DNA of 35,106 nucleotides from Clostridia bacterium. Lineage in GTDB: Bacteria > Bacillota > Clostridia > DUPQ01. Of the stretch, positions 8,721 to 17,045 are shown one piece after another. The translations under genes and the position numbers were made by a program. Position 1 is the stretch's first letter; each line of letters opens with the position of its first letter. The notes beneath the pieces were generated by a model. That model had not been told where the DNA came from. It ran no database searches and saw only the letters and a program-made list of their open reading frames with translations. Location: contig JAFGQE010000085.1 in assembly GCA_016935835.1 (NCBI GenBank), positions 1-35,106 of the forward strand, in the 5' to 3' direction.

Positions 8721-10721
8721 TCAGTAAATGACCGCAACCCCGAAAGGTTCAAGACGCAGGCATTCGCCAAGACGATCCTTGCTTATTGCATCGGTATATG
8801 CCCTGTCCAGCGGAACAATCACAGGCGTTTCGTTGTGGTTCATCACGAATATGCAGTCGCTGCCACTGGCCGTTCTAAATACGGTTTCAACTCCTGGCAC
8901 GGGACGCAGGGGAGTTCTGCGCACACCCGCCTTTTCGGAAATATAGTCGAATATTTTTGAATAAGACGGCATGTCGGTGTTGAATCCGATGTAGTAGACC
9001 TTTCCCTTGCCAAAGTTGTTTACGGTAATGCAAGGAGTGCCTGAGTAAAAACCACCGGTGTATTCCGCAAGGACGGTTGAGTCCTTCCCATTGATAATGT
9101 CACACCAGGTGTTTGCATTCAAACTGCCGGTTATTCCTGAAACGGGACGGACCGAACTTCCGGCGGCATCGTAATTGATTACATCTATTCCGCAGAGTTC
9201 CCTGAAATAACCCGGGAGAACGAGTCCGTTGATTTTATTGTACAAGTCCCTGTTTCCGGAACGGAAAGTAATCGCAAGACATCCTCCTCCCGACACATAC
9301 GAAGCCAGCAATGAGGCTTCTTCCTCGGAGGAGATGTTGTATGCAGGCATTACAACCAGCCGATACGCCGCCAGGTCCGGGCACATGGCCCTGACATCGC
9401 AATTAATGTTCAGTGAGGTTATTGAATTATGAATCGTGTACAGAATCCGGTTGTAGTCAAAATTCTCAGAGTGTTTTTGATATGCGTGGGACCATGTGTT
9501 GTCAAATGAATTCAGTATGCAGACATCCGAGGTTATCCGTGAACCTGTGACAATCTCGCTGATTGCTTCAAGTTCTTTCCCTGTCTGTTTGATTTCATCG
9601 TATCTTTGGCGGGGAACGCCGTCATGGTCAAGTATTCCATGCCAGTACTGTTCGGTTCCAAAAAGAGCGGGCCTCCACCTGAAATATACCAGTCCGTCAG
9701 CGCCATGAGCAACGGATTGGTATGCCCAAAGCCGGATTTCGCCCGGCCGCGGGGTTTCGTGCATATAGTTCCAGCCATTCTGTCCGCTGCACTGCTCCAT
9801 GACCCAATACTTGTCATTCCTGTACCCGCGCACCTTGTCATGGTTGTAGGAAACTTCCGAAAGGGAGGAAAAAGGTCCGTGTGCAATATTTGGGTAACAA
9901 TCCCAAGAGATGAATTCAAACGGCTCGGCGAGCTTGTAATAATCAAGATCATAGAAACTGCCCATGAAATTGTGTGTTATGGGAACATTTACGCCATATT
10001 TACGAAGTTCATTTATCTGAAAAACGGCATAATCAAATACGGAGTCCGAGGCGAATCTGCAATAATCCAGGAACAATCCGGGATTGTGGGCATGCATTCC
10101 GGCGGCCTTGTTGTCGCATACTGTATCGGCCGGGAGAACCACGCTTTCAAACGAGGGATAATGCTGACCCCAAAAAGACATTCCGAGTTTTTCATTCAGT
10201 GCGGCTATGCTGCCGTATTTTGACTCCAGCCATTTTGAAAAAGCCGTGGAGCAATTATGGCAATAGCATCTGACCGTATCGTGGCAGCCGAATTCATTGT
10301 CAAGCTGCCAGGCGATCACGTTTTTATTTCCGGAATAACGGACAGCCATTTCCTTGATTATTTTCCGGGAATATTCCTTGAAAACAACGCTGTTGAAGCA
10401 ATAGTGCCGCCTGGAGCCAAAGCCCCTTGTCTTGCCGGAGCCGTCCGTTTGATAAATATCGGGATGCAAATCCATAAGCCATTTGGGAGGGGCTGCCGTT
10501 GGAGTGCAAAGAACGATATTCATTCCTGCTGAGGAAGCCATCCCGATGATTTTGTCAAGAAGGGTAAAATCAAAATGACCTTCGGATGGTTCAATGACTG
10601 ACCACATGAACTCGGCTATTCTGATTGTGTTGATGCTTGCTTCCCTCATTAGCCGCAGGTCCTCGGGCCACCTGTCCTCAGGCCAGTGCTCGGGATAGTA
10701 ATCTGTACCGTAAATCATCAA
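8721..10721 (-). CDS. Glycoside hydrolase family 42 beta-galactosidase
   Basis: MIYGTDYYPEHWPEDRWPEDLRLMREASINTIRIAEFMWSVIEPSEGHFDF; acid/base region VIAWQLDNEFGCHDT; Zn-type Cys cluster CYCHNC; nucleophile region YWVMEQCSGQNGWN; C-terminal trimerisation/beta domains. Confidence 0.96.
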   Translation of the reverse strand: MMIYGTDYYPEHWPEDRWPEDLRLMREASINTIRIAEFMWSVIEPSEGHFDFTLLDKIIGMASSAGMNIVLCTPTAAPPKWLMDLHPDIYQTDGSGKTRGFGSRRHYCFNSVVFKEYSRKIIKEMAVRYSGNKNVIAWQLDNEFGCHDTVRCYCHNCSTAFSKWLESKYGSIAALNEKLGMSFWGQHYPSFESVVLPADTVCDNKAAGMHAHNPGLFLDYCRFASDSVFDYAVFQINELRKYGVNVPITHNFMGSFYDLDYYKLAEPFEFISWDCYPNIAHGPFSSLSEVSYNHDKVRGYRNDKYWVMEQCSGQNGWNYMHETPRPGEIRLWAYQSVAHGADGLVYFRWRPALFGTEQYWHGILDHDGVPRQRYDEIKQTGKELEAISEIVTGSRITSDVCILNSFDNTWSHAYQKHSENFDYNRILYTIHNSITSLNINCDVRAMCPDLAAYRLVVMPAYNISSEEEASLLASYVSGGGCLAITFRSGNRDLYNKINGLVLPGYFRELCGIDVINYDAAGSSVRPVSGITGSLNANTWCDIINGKDSTVLAEYTGGFYSGTPCITVNNFGKGKVYYIGFNTDMPSYSKIFDYISEKAGVRRTPLRPVPGVETVFRTASGSDCIFVMNHNETPVIVPLDRAYTDAISKDRLGECLRLEPFGVAVIY

Positions 10722-10785
10722 AATCTCCTCCGGCGGATAAACTCAAGGGCCGGCTGCCCTGCCGGCGGGACATTCAACCCAGAAT

Positions 10786-10794
10786 ATTATACCA
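10786..10794 (-). promoter_or_regulatory. Extended -10 promoter element for the GH42 gene
   Basis: Minus strand TGGTATAAT (TGn-TATAAT) about 65 nt upstream of the GH42 ATG. Confidence 0.5.
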
Positions 10795-10866
10795 CAGGCT
10801 GCCGCCGGGAATGTACCCGTGCGATATGAATAATCAGAACAAAGCAAGTGAAGGGACAAAATTGAA

Positions 10867-10895
10867 TTGATAATTGATTTTACATCATTTATAAT
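10867..10895 (+). promoter_or_regulatory. Promoter of the rnf operon
   Basis: TTGATA (10867-10872) - 17 nt - TATAAT (10890-10895), immediately before rnfC. Confidence 0.7.
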
Positions 10896-10901
10896 AACTC
10901 C

Positions 10902-12215
10902 ATGAGGCAAAAAAAGAGAATGATAGGCGGGGTCATAACCCCTCATTACAAAAACACTGCTAAGTCTGAAACAAAAATCATGCCCGTTCCCGATAAAGTA
11001 GAAATCCCAATGGTTCACCATATAGGCGCTCCTTGTTTGCCTCTTGTAAAAAAAGGCGACGAGGTGATGGTCGGGACCAAAATAGGCGACAGTGAAAAAT
11101 TTGTCAGCGCCCCGGTGCACTCAAGTGTTTCGGGAACTGTTTCAGATGTAAGAAAAATACTTTTCCCAAATGGCTCGTATGTGGATTCGGTAGTCATCAA
11201 GACAGACGGCAGGCAGACAGTGGACCCGGGAATAAAACCTCCTGAGGTCAATACAAGGGAAGATTTTCTAAAGGCGATCAGGGAATCCGGACTGGTCGGA
11301 CTGGGCGGGGCCGGATTTCCGGCCCATGTCAAGCTAAACCCCCCGAAGGATAAGAAGATCGATTATCTTTTGATAAATGCAGCCGAATGTGAACCATATA
11401 TAACCTCGGACTACAGGGAGACGATTGAGAATTCATGGAATGTTATAAGCGGTATAAACATTGTCATGGAATTCCTCGGAATAGAAAACGTAATAATCGG
11501 GGTGGAGGACAATAAGCCCACAACTATAAAAATACTGAATGACATTGCCGATACAGATAAAAAAATCACAGCGGTGCCATTGAAATCCAAATATCCGCAG
11601 GGTGCTGAGAAAATGCTGATATATGCCCTTACGGGCAGGATTGTTCCGGCCGGCGGACTCCCCATGGATGTCGGGGTCATAGTGATGAACGTCGCAAGCA
11701 TATCCTTCGTCGCCAAATACATGAAGACGGGGATGCCGTTGGTCAGCAAGAGGCTGACGGTTGACGGGGCGGTAATCAGGGAGCCTTCGAACGTGGAGGT
11801 ATGCGTTGGTACGTATATCAGGGACCTTATGGATTTCTGCGGTGGTTTCACGGAAGACCCCTATAAGATACTTATGGGCGGGCCGATGATGGGCGTCGCA
11901 CAATATACCCTTGACATGCCGGTGCTCAAGCAAAACAATGCGATACTGGCATTCAACAAGAAGCAAAGCACCCTGCCGGAGCAGACTGCCTGCATCAGAT
12001 GCGGAAGATGCGTAAGGGCCTGTCCCATGAAATTGATGCCGCAGCAACTGGATATATTCGCAAATTCGAACAACACTGTGCAGCTGGAGAAATTCAACGT
12101 CTCAAGCTGCATTGAATGCGGGACATGCTCATATGTATGTCCGGCGAAAAGGCACCTTGTCCAGGCGATAAGAAAAGGCAAGACACTGGTCAGCATGAGC
12201 AGGCAAAAAAAGTGA
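10902..12215 (+). CDS. rnfC: Rnf complex subunit C (ferredoxin:NAD+ oxidoreductase)
   Basis: VEIPMVHHIGAPCLPLVKKGDEVMVG, GLVGLGGAGFPAHVKL, LLINAAECEPYITSDYR, two 4Fe-4S motifs CIRCGRCVRACP and CIECGTCSYVCP. Confidence 0.96.
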   Translation: MRQKKRMIGGVITPHYKNTAKSETKIMPVPDKVEIPMVHHIGAPCLPLVKKGDEVMVGTKIGDSEKFVSAPVHSSVSGTVSDVRKILFPNGSYVDSVVIKTDGRQTVDPGIKPPEVNTREDFLKAIRESGLVGLGGAGFPAHVKLNPPKDKKIDYLLINAAECEPYITSDYRETIENSWNVISGINIVMEFLGIENVIIGVEDNKPTTIKILNDIADTDKKITAVPLKSKYPQGAEKMLIYALTGRIVPAGGLPMDVGVIVMNVASISFVAKYMKTGMPLVSKRLTVDGAVIREPSNVEVCVGTYIRDLMDFCGGFTEDPYKILMGGPMMGVAQYTLDMPVLKQNNAILAFNKKQSTLPEQTACIRCGRCVRACPMKLMPQQLDIFANSNNTVQLEKFNVSSCIECGTCSYVCPAKRHLVQAIRKGKTLVSMSRQKK

Positions 12216-12260
12216 AATTTACCCGATATATAAAGCAAATTGAAAAGGCGAGTTCTTGAA

Positions 12261-13190
12261 ATGGCAGAAAACAGACTTATCGTAAACTCTTCCCCGCATT
12301 TGAAAGGCATGAGAAGCACAAGCGGAATCATGCTTGATGTAATAATCGCGCTTATACCTGCAGTAATTCTCAGCGTTTACTTTTTTTCCTATATCGCGGC
12401 GCTGGTAATTTTGGTTTCCGTCGCATCCTCGCTGTTTTTTGAATTCCTATACAATCTGGCATCACATAAAAAACAGACCCTGGGAAACCTGAGCGCCGTT
12501 GTAACCGGCGTGATACTGGCGCTGAACCTTCCGCCGGCAAAATCATCCATATGGATAGCGGCGGTGGGATCTTTCGTGGCGATTATAATAGTAAAGATGC
12601 TGTTCGGCGGACTGGGAAAGAATATATTCAATCCCGCCATGGCGGCAAGGGTTTTCCTTACGGTGTCGTTTGCAGGGCAAATGACGTCATGGTATGCTCC
12701 CGGGGTCGACGGCATCACGTCGGCGACGCCTCTCGCAATGGCGCAGAACGGCATGACGACAGGATATATGGATCTTTTTCTGGGGAACATACCGGGAAGC
12801 CTTGGTGAAACGAGCGCTCTTGCGATTCTCATCGGATTCATATGGCTGATATCAAGGAGAGTCATAACGTGGCATATTCCAACCGCTTTCATTGCTTCCA
12901 CGGCTTTGTTCACTTTTATATTCGGACAGGATCCGCTTTTTCACATCCTGTCGGGCGGGTTGATGCTGGGAGCCGTCTTCATGGCCACTGATTATGTCAC
13001 ATCGCCGACTACATGGAAGGGGAAAATGATATTTGGATTTGGATGCGGACTCATAACAGCGGCAATAAGGGTGTTCGGAAGCCTGCCCGAGGGAGTTTCG
13101 TTCTCCATATTGTTCATGAATGCGGTTGTGCCCCTGATTGACAGGTACACGGTGCCAAAAAGCTTCGGAGAGGTGAAAAAGAATGCGTGA
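12261..13190 (+). CDS. rnfD: Rnf complex subunit D
   Basis: SSPHLKGMRSTSGIMLDVIIALIPA, FNPAMAARVFLTVSFA, flavinylation-type SATPLAMAQ, DYVTSPTTWKGKMIFGFGCGLI. Track start 12240 is an upstream alternative. Confidence 0.95.
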   Translation: MAENRLIVNSSPHLKGMRSTSGIMLDVIIALIPAVILSVYFFSYIAALVILVSVASSLFFEFLYNLASHKKQTLGNLSAVVTGVILALNLPPAKSSIWIAAVGSFVAIIIVKMLFGGLGKNIFNPAMAARVFLTVSFAGQMTSWYAPGVDGITSATPLAMAQNGMTTGYMDLFLGNIPGSLGETSALAILIGFIWLISRRVITWHIPTAFIASTALFTFIFGQDPLFHILSGGLMLGAVFMATDYVTSPTTWKGKMIFGFGCGLITAAIRVFGSLPEGVSFSILFMNAVVPLIDRYTVPKSFGEVKKNA

Positions 13191-13728
13191 CATACTGAAA
13201 CCTGCGGTCAGCTTGCTTATTATATGCATCTTCATAACTTTCTCGGTAGCCTTGGTATACAATGTCACCGCTGAAACCATTGCGGAAAGAGAATGGGAAG
13301 CCCTTAACATCGCAATGAATGAGGTTCTTCCGGGCGGAGCGCCGTTTGAAGATATAACGGAAGCTTTTCCCGGGATTTCCGATTCCGGGGGAACGATAAA
13401 GATAACAGGGGCATTCAGGTCTGAAAAGGGATATGTGTTCAACATGATCGCACCGGGATACGGCGGCGATGTAGCGGTGATAATAGGCATAGACGAAAAC
13501 GCAAGTATCAGCGGACTTAGGCTTGGCTCAAATAATGAAACCCCGTCGCTGGGCAAAAGGGCTGAAGAGGAATTCTTCACATCAAGGTTTTTCGGGATAA
13601 ATACAAGTGAAAACATCGGTGACTCGGTTGATTCCATAAGCGGTGTTACCATAACATCCACGGCTGTAAAGAAAGCGGCGCAAAAAGCCTGCGAATATTA
13701 TAATGAATACAAGGGGGGCGGCAGGTGA
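13183..13728 (+). CDS. rnfG: Rnf complex subunit G (FMN-binding)
   Basis: N-terminal TM, GYGGDVAVIIGIDENASISGLRLGSNNETPSLGKRA, FMN-binding type DSISGVTITSTAV. Confidence 0.94.
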   Translation: MRDILKPAVSLLIICIFITFSVALVYNVTAETIAEREWEALNIAMNEVLPGGAPFEDITEAFPGISDSGGTIKITGAFRSEKGYVFNMIAPGYGGDVAVIIGIDENASISGLRLGSNNETPSLGKRAEEEFFTSRFFGINTSENIGDSVDSISGVTITSTAVKKAAQKACEYYNEYKGGGR

Positions 13729-14384
13729 AGAAGCTTTTCAGGGAATTTACAAAAGGACTTGTAAAAGAAAACCCGATATTCGTGCTTGTTCTCGGCATGT
13801 GTCCTACGCTTGCGGTTACCACCACTGCGGGAAACGGCCTTGGCATGGGAGCTGCGGCGACCGTAGTATTGCTCGGTTCAAACATAGTCATATCCGCATT
13901 GCGAAAGCTAATACCGGACAAGGTAAGGATACCCGCATATATAACTGTGATAGCGGGGTTTGTAACCATTGTACAGCTGTTGCTTAAAGCTTATCTGCCC
14001 GACCTGGACAAAGCCCTTGGCATATTCATACCGCTGATAGTTGTCAATTGCATAATTCTTGCAAGGGCGGAAATGTACGCCAGCAAGAATGGCATTGCGG
14101 GATCCATGGCCGATGCCCTGGGGATGGGCCTTGGTTTTACCGCCGCGCTTTTTATAATCGGGTCGGCAAGGGAAATAATCGGATCCGGCTCGTTCCTGGG
14201 AATGGATGTTTTTGCAGGGGCTCTTCCACCGGCGACTGTTTTCATCCTCCCGCCGGGTGGCTTTCTTGTGCTTGGACTGCTGATGGCACTGTTCAATAAA
14301 ATTTCAAAAAAGAACCCTTCGGCAAAAATGGATTGCGCTTCATGTCCCCTTCACTGCGGCCTGAACAAGGAGGTTGTTGAATGA
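13725..14384 (+). CDS. rnfE: Rnf complex subunit E
   Basis: KENPIFVLVLGMCPTLAVTTTAGNGLGMGAAATVVLLGSN, LVVNCIILARAEMYASKNGI; 4 bp overlap with rnfG. Confidence 0.95.
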   Translation: MKKLFREFTKGLVKENPIFVLVLGMCPTLAVTTTAGNGLGMGAAATVVLLGSNIVISALRKLIPDKVRIPAYITVIAGFVTIVQLLLKAYLPDLDKALGIFIPLIVVNCIILARAEMYASKNGIAGSMADALGMGLGFTAALFIIGSAREIIGSGSFLGMDVFAGALPPATVFILPPGGFLVLGLLMALFNKISKKNPSAKMDCASCPLHCGLNKEVVE

Positions 14385-14962
14385 GACAGATAATATTTGT
14401 AATCATGGGAACCATATTGGTGGAAAACTTTGTTCTCCAGAAGTTCCTGGGAATATGTCCTTTTTTAGGCGTGTCCAAAAAAATGGACTCGGCAATCGGC
14501 ATGAGCGGGGCGGTTGTGTTTGTCATGACCCTGGCATCGGCGGTTACCTGGGCTGTAAACGAGTACATATTGCTGCCGAATGAACTTGAATTCCTGCGAA
14601 CCATATCATTCATACTGGTGGTCGCCGCCCTTGTTCAGTTTGTTGAGATAATATTAAAGAAATTCATAAAGCCCCTGTATAAATCACTTGGCATTTATCT
14701 GCCGCTGATAACAACAAACTGCGCGGTGCTTGGCGTAGCCCTCCTGAACATCCAAAGGACCTATGGATTCGGGATGTCGGTGCTTTACGGGTTCTCCGCG
14801 GGACTTAGCTTCATGGTGGCATTGATACTATTTTCAGGCATAAGGGAACGGCTGGAGACAGCGGATGTGCCGGATGCATTCAAAGGACTTCCGATAGCAT
14901 TGGTTTCCGCTGCGTTTTTATCGCTGGCATTCATGGGATTCCAGGGATTGTTTTCTTTTTGA
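14381..14962 (+). CDS. rnfA: Rnf complex subunit A
   Basis: ENFVLQKFLGICPFLGVSKKMDSAIGMSGAVVFVMTLASAVTW, LPLITTNCAVLGVALLN; 4 bp overlap with rnfE. Confidence 0.95.
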   Translation: MRQIIFVIMGTILVENFVLQKFLGICPFLGVSKKMDSAIGMSGAVVFVMTLASAVTWAVNEYILLPNELEFLRTISFILVVAALVQFVEIILKKFIKPLYKSLGIYLPLITTNCAVLGVALLNIQRTYGFGMSVLYGFSAGLSFMVALILFSGIRERLETADVPDAFKGLPIALVSAAFLSLAFMGFQGLFSF

Positions 14963-14984
14963 TATTATTTGATTAGGGAGTAGC

Positions 14985-15827
14985 ATGAATTCAAATTTAC
15001 TTACATCTGTAGCATATATCGGGGGACTGGGACTTTTATTCGGAATAATCCTTGCCGTTGCATCGAAGCTCTTCGCGGTTAGGAGGGACAGAAAAGTGGA
15101 AGAAGTGCGCGAAGCGCTCCCGGGCGCGAATTGCGGGGCATGCGGATATTCCGGATGCGATGCGTATGCGGAAGCGGTTGCAGCCGATGAATGTGATATA
15201 ACCCTGTGTACCGTCGGCGGTGAATCCGTATGCCGGGCGCTTGAAAAGATAACCGGGAAGGAAGCGGTCGGAGGAGAAAGAAAAGTTGCCAGGGTTTTAT
15301 GCGGCGGAACACTTGAAAACAGAAAAAAGAGCTTTGAATATTCAGGATTGCAAACCTGTCTGGATGTTCAGATGCTTTACAGCGGCAACAACATATGCGG
15401 ATACGGGTGCCTCGGAATGGGCGATTGCGTCAGGGCGTGCCCGTTCGATGCGATAAGGATGATCGAGGGTGTTGCATTTATTCTGGAGGATAAATGCAAA
15501 AGCTGTGAAATCTGCATCGGGGTTTGTCCAAAGCATATAATTGAAATGGTTCCCGAGAGCGCCGCGGTCACCATAGCCTGCTCGAACAAGGACAAGGGAG
15601 CGGTGGCAATGAAAAGTTGCAAAACTGCTTGCATAGGGTGCGGAAAATGTGTAAAGGCGTGTCCTGTGGATGCCATCGAGGTGAAAGACTTCCTTGCGAA
15701 GATAGATTATGAAAAATGCATCAATTGCGGCAAATGCATAGAAGTCTGTCCTACCAATGCAATTCTAAGATACAATAATAAAAGAAAGAAAATAGTCAGA
15801 AAACCCAAAATAAACGAAGAGGCCTGA
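14985..15827 (+). CDS. rnfB: Rnf complex subunit B (polyferredoxin)
   Basis: LPGANCGACGYSGCDAYAEAV plus further Cys clusters: CGYGCLGMGDCVRACP, CKSCEICIGVCP, CIGCGKCVKACP, CINCGKCIEVCP. Confidence 0.96.
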   Translation: MNSNLLTSVAYIGGLGLLFGIILAVASKLFAVRRDRKVEEVREALPGANCGACGYSGCDAYAEAVAADECDITLCTVGGESVCRALEKITGKEAVGGERKVARVLCGGTLENRKKSFEYSGLQTCLDVQMLYSGNNICGYGCLGMGDCVRACPFDAIRMIEGVAFILEDKCKSCEICIGVCPKHIIEMVPESAAVTIACSNKDKGAVAMKSCKTACIGCGKCVKACPVDAIEVKDFLAKIDYEKCINCGKCIEVCPTNAILRYNNKRKKIVRKPKINEEA

Positions 15828-15841
15828 GAGGCCTCTTTTTT
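15817..15841 (+). terminator. Rho-independent terminator of the rnf operon, overlapping the rnfB stop codon
   Basis: AGAGGCCT-GAG-AGGCCTCT followed by TTTTT; the rnfB TGA (15825-15827) lies at the hairpin apex. Confidence 0.88.
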
Positions 15842-15977
15842 ACGCATCGAAAAATGCTTTATAGGAGGGGAATTTGTCCTTGCCAAACGGAATTGTTCAA
15901 TTTCCGTCTATGAGTATGATTTGCGGACAGGCATAAAGCGTAAACTTTCAAATGGTAAAAGAAAACCCGGTTGGTGT

Positions 15978-15983
15978 ATAATA
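15978..15983 (+). promoter_or_regulatory. Candidate -10 element upstream of the DUF4330 operon
   Basis: TATAAT within ggttggtgTATAATagttcc, about 50 nt upstream of the first DUF4330 start; no good -35. Confidence 0.4.
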
Positions 15984-16035
15984 GTTCCTGACGGTTGAAG
16001 GAATCCGATTGCAAAGAACGGCCGTCGGCGGAGGC

Positions 16036-16554
16036 ATGAAATTGAAGATAATTGACAAGGAAATGAAGCTGTTCGGTAAAATAAGCCTGCTGGACATACT
16101 TATTGTCGCAGTTGCCATTGTGATTGTCGTCGCGGCGGTCCGGTATTTCGGCAGCCATGGAACGGGACTGGGGTCCGCCGACACAACCCCGATTGTTTAT
16201 GAAGTCATGATCAAGGAAGTTGACATGGAAACCGCCATGGAAATAAAGGCCGGTTATGAAGTCAGGGACCGGGTCAAGGGATATGAAAGGGGTGTGGTGA
16301 TAAGCGTTGAAATGGTGCTTCACTCCGAGAAAACCACGGACCTGACGACCGGCGCCCAAAGGCTTGAGGAGTATCCGGGCCTTTATGATGCAGTTGTAAG
16401 GATAAAGACGGACGCGGAGGTCACGGACAGATATATAATGCTGTCCGGCAACCGCATGGACATAGGAAAGGAAGCGTACCTTCAGATCGGACCAAACGTA
16501 TACAAAAGCTGGGTTTCGGCAATTGAAATCACGGGGCGGGAGGAAGGCAGATGA
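16036..16554 (+). CDS. DUF4330 family membrane-anchored protein (copy 1)
   Basis: MKLKIIDKEMKLFGKISLLDILIVAVAIVIVVAAVRYFG: short cytosolic N-terminus, one TM, then extracytoplasmic domain. GGAGG RBS before 16036. Confidence 0.72.
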   Translation: MKLKIIDKEMKLFGKISLLDILIVAVAIVIVVAAVRYFGSHGTGLGSADTTPIVYEVMIKEVDMETAMEIKAGYEVRDRVKGYERGVVISVEMVLHSEKTTDLTTGAQRLEEYPGLYDAVVRIKTDAEVTDRYIMLSGNRMDIGKEAYLQIGPNVYKSWVSAIEITGREEGR

Positions 16555-17045
16555 AGGAGACAAAAACCAAGGGGAAACTTTTCAGCCGGTTCAATCTTTT
16601 TGATTTGTTCATATTGCTGATAATAATGACTGTTGCGGCGGGGGTCTATTTTGTTTTTATAAAGGACAACGACAATATGGACAAGGAAACCATAAAGGTT
16701 CGTTACGAGCTGTTGCTCGAGGAGCCAAGGAAGGGTCTGTATATCGATGCGTTTTCCCCCGGTGAAAAAGTGTATTTCAAGGAAAGTGACATTTTGATCG
16801 GGACGATCACTGGAATCAAGGTTGACGATGCATGGGAATACGAGGCGGACCTGAACGGCAACTGGGTCAGGGCGAAGACCGAGGGATTTTATAACATCAC
16901 GCTTATAATCGAGGCCGACGCTGTAAGGGCGGGCGACGGATATATAATCCACGGCAACTGGAACGCCTTCAAAGGAACATCAATCGAATTTTCAACCAGA
17001 AGGTATACGACGATCGGAATGGTTGTATCCCTGGAGGAAGAATGA
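16551..17045 (+). CDS. DUF4330-like membrane-anchored protein (copy 2)
   Basis: KGKLFSRFNLFDLFILLIIMTVAAGVYFVFI repeats the layout of the preceding protein; 4 bp overlap with it. Confidence 0.65.
   Translation: MKETKTKGKLFSRFNLFDLFILLIIMTVAAGVYFVFIKDNDNMDKETIKVRYELLLEEPRKGLYIDAFSPGEKVYFKESDILIGTITGIKVDDAWEYEADLNGNWVRAKTEGFYNITLIIEADAVRAGDGYIIHGNWNAFKGTSIEFSTRRYTTIGMVVSLEEE

Noticed and set aside
8234-8770. Longer GNAT start at 8770 in the ORF track
   Set aside because: Extension overlaps the GH42 C-terminus and lacks GNAT similarity; start at 8668 with an AGGAG-type RBS fits better.
9606-10223. 205-aa plus-strand ORF within the GH42 gene
   Set aside because: Antisense to a strongly supported GH42 CDS.
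11433-12047. 204-aa minus-strand ORF inside rnfC
   Set aside because: Antisense to conserved Fe-S motifs of RnfC; no independent support.
12852-13661. 269-aa minus-strand ORF across rnfD/rnfG
   Set aside because: Spans two well-supported genes antisense; no domain recognised.
15859-16563. 234-aa minus-strand ORF opposite the DUF4330 gene
   Set aside because: Antisense; plus-strand DUF4330 has RBS, TM segment and operon context.
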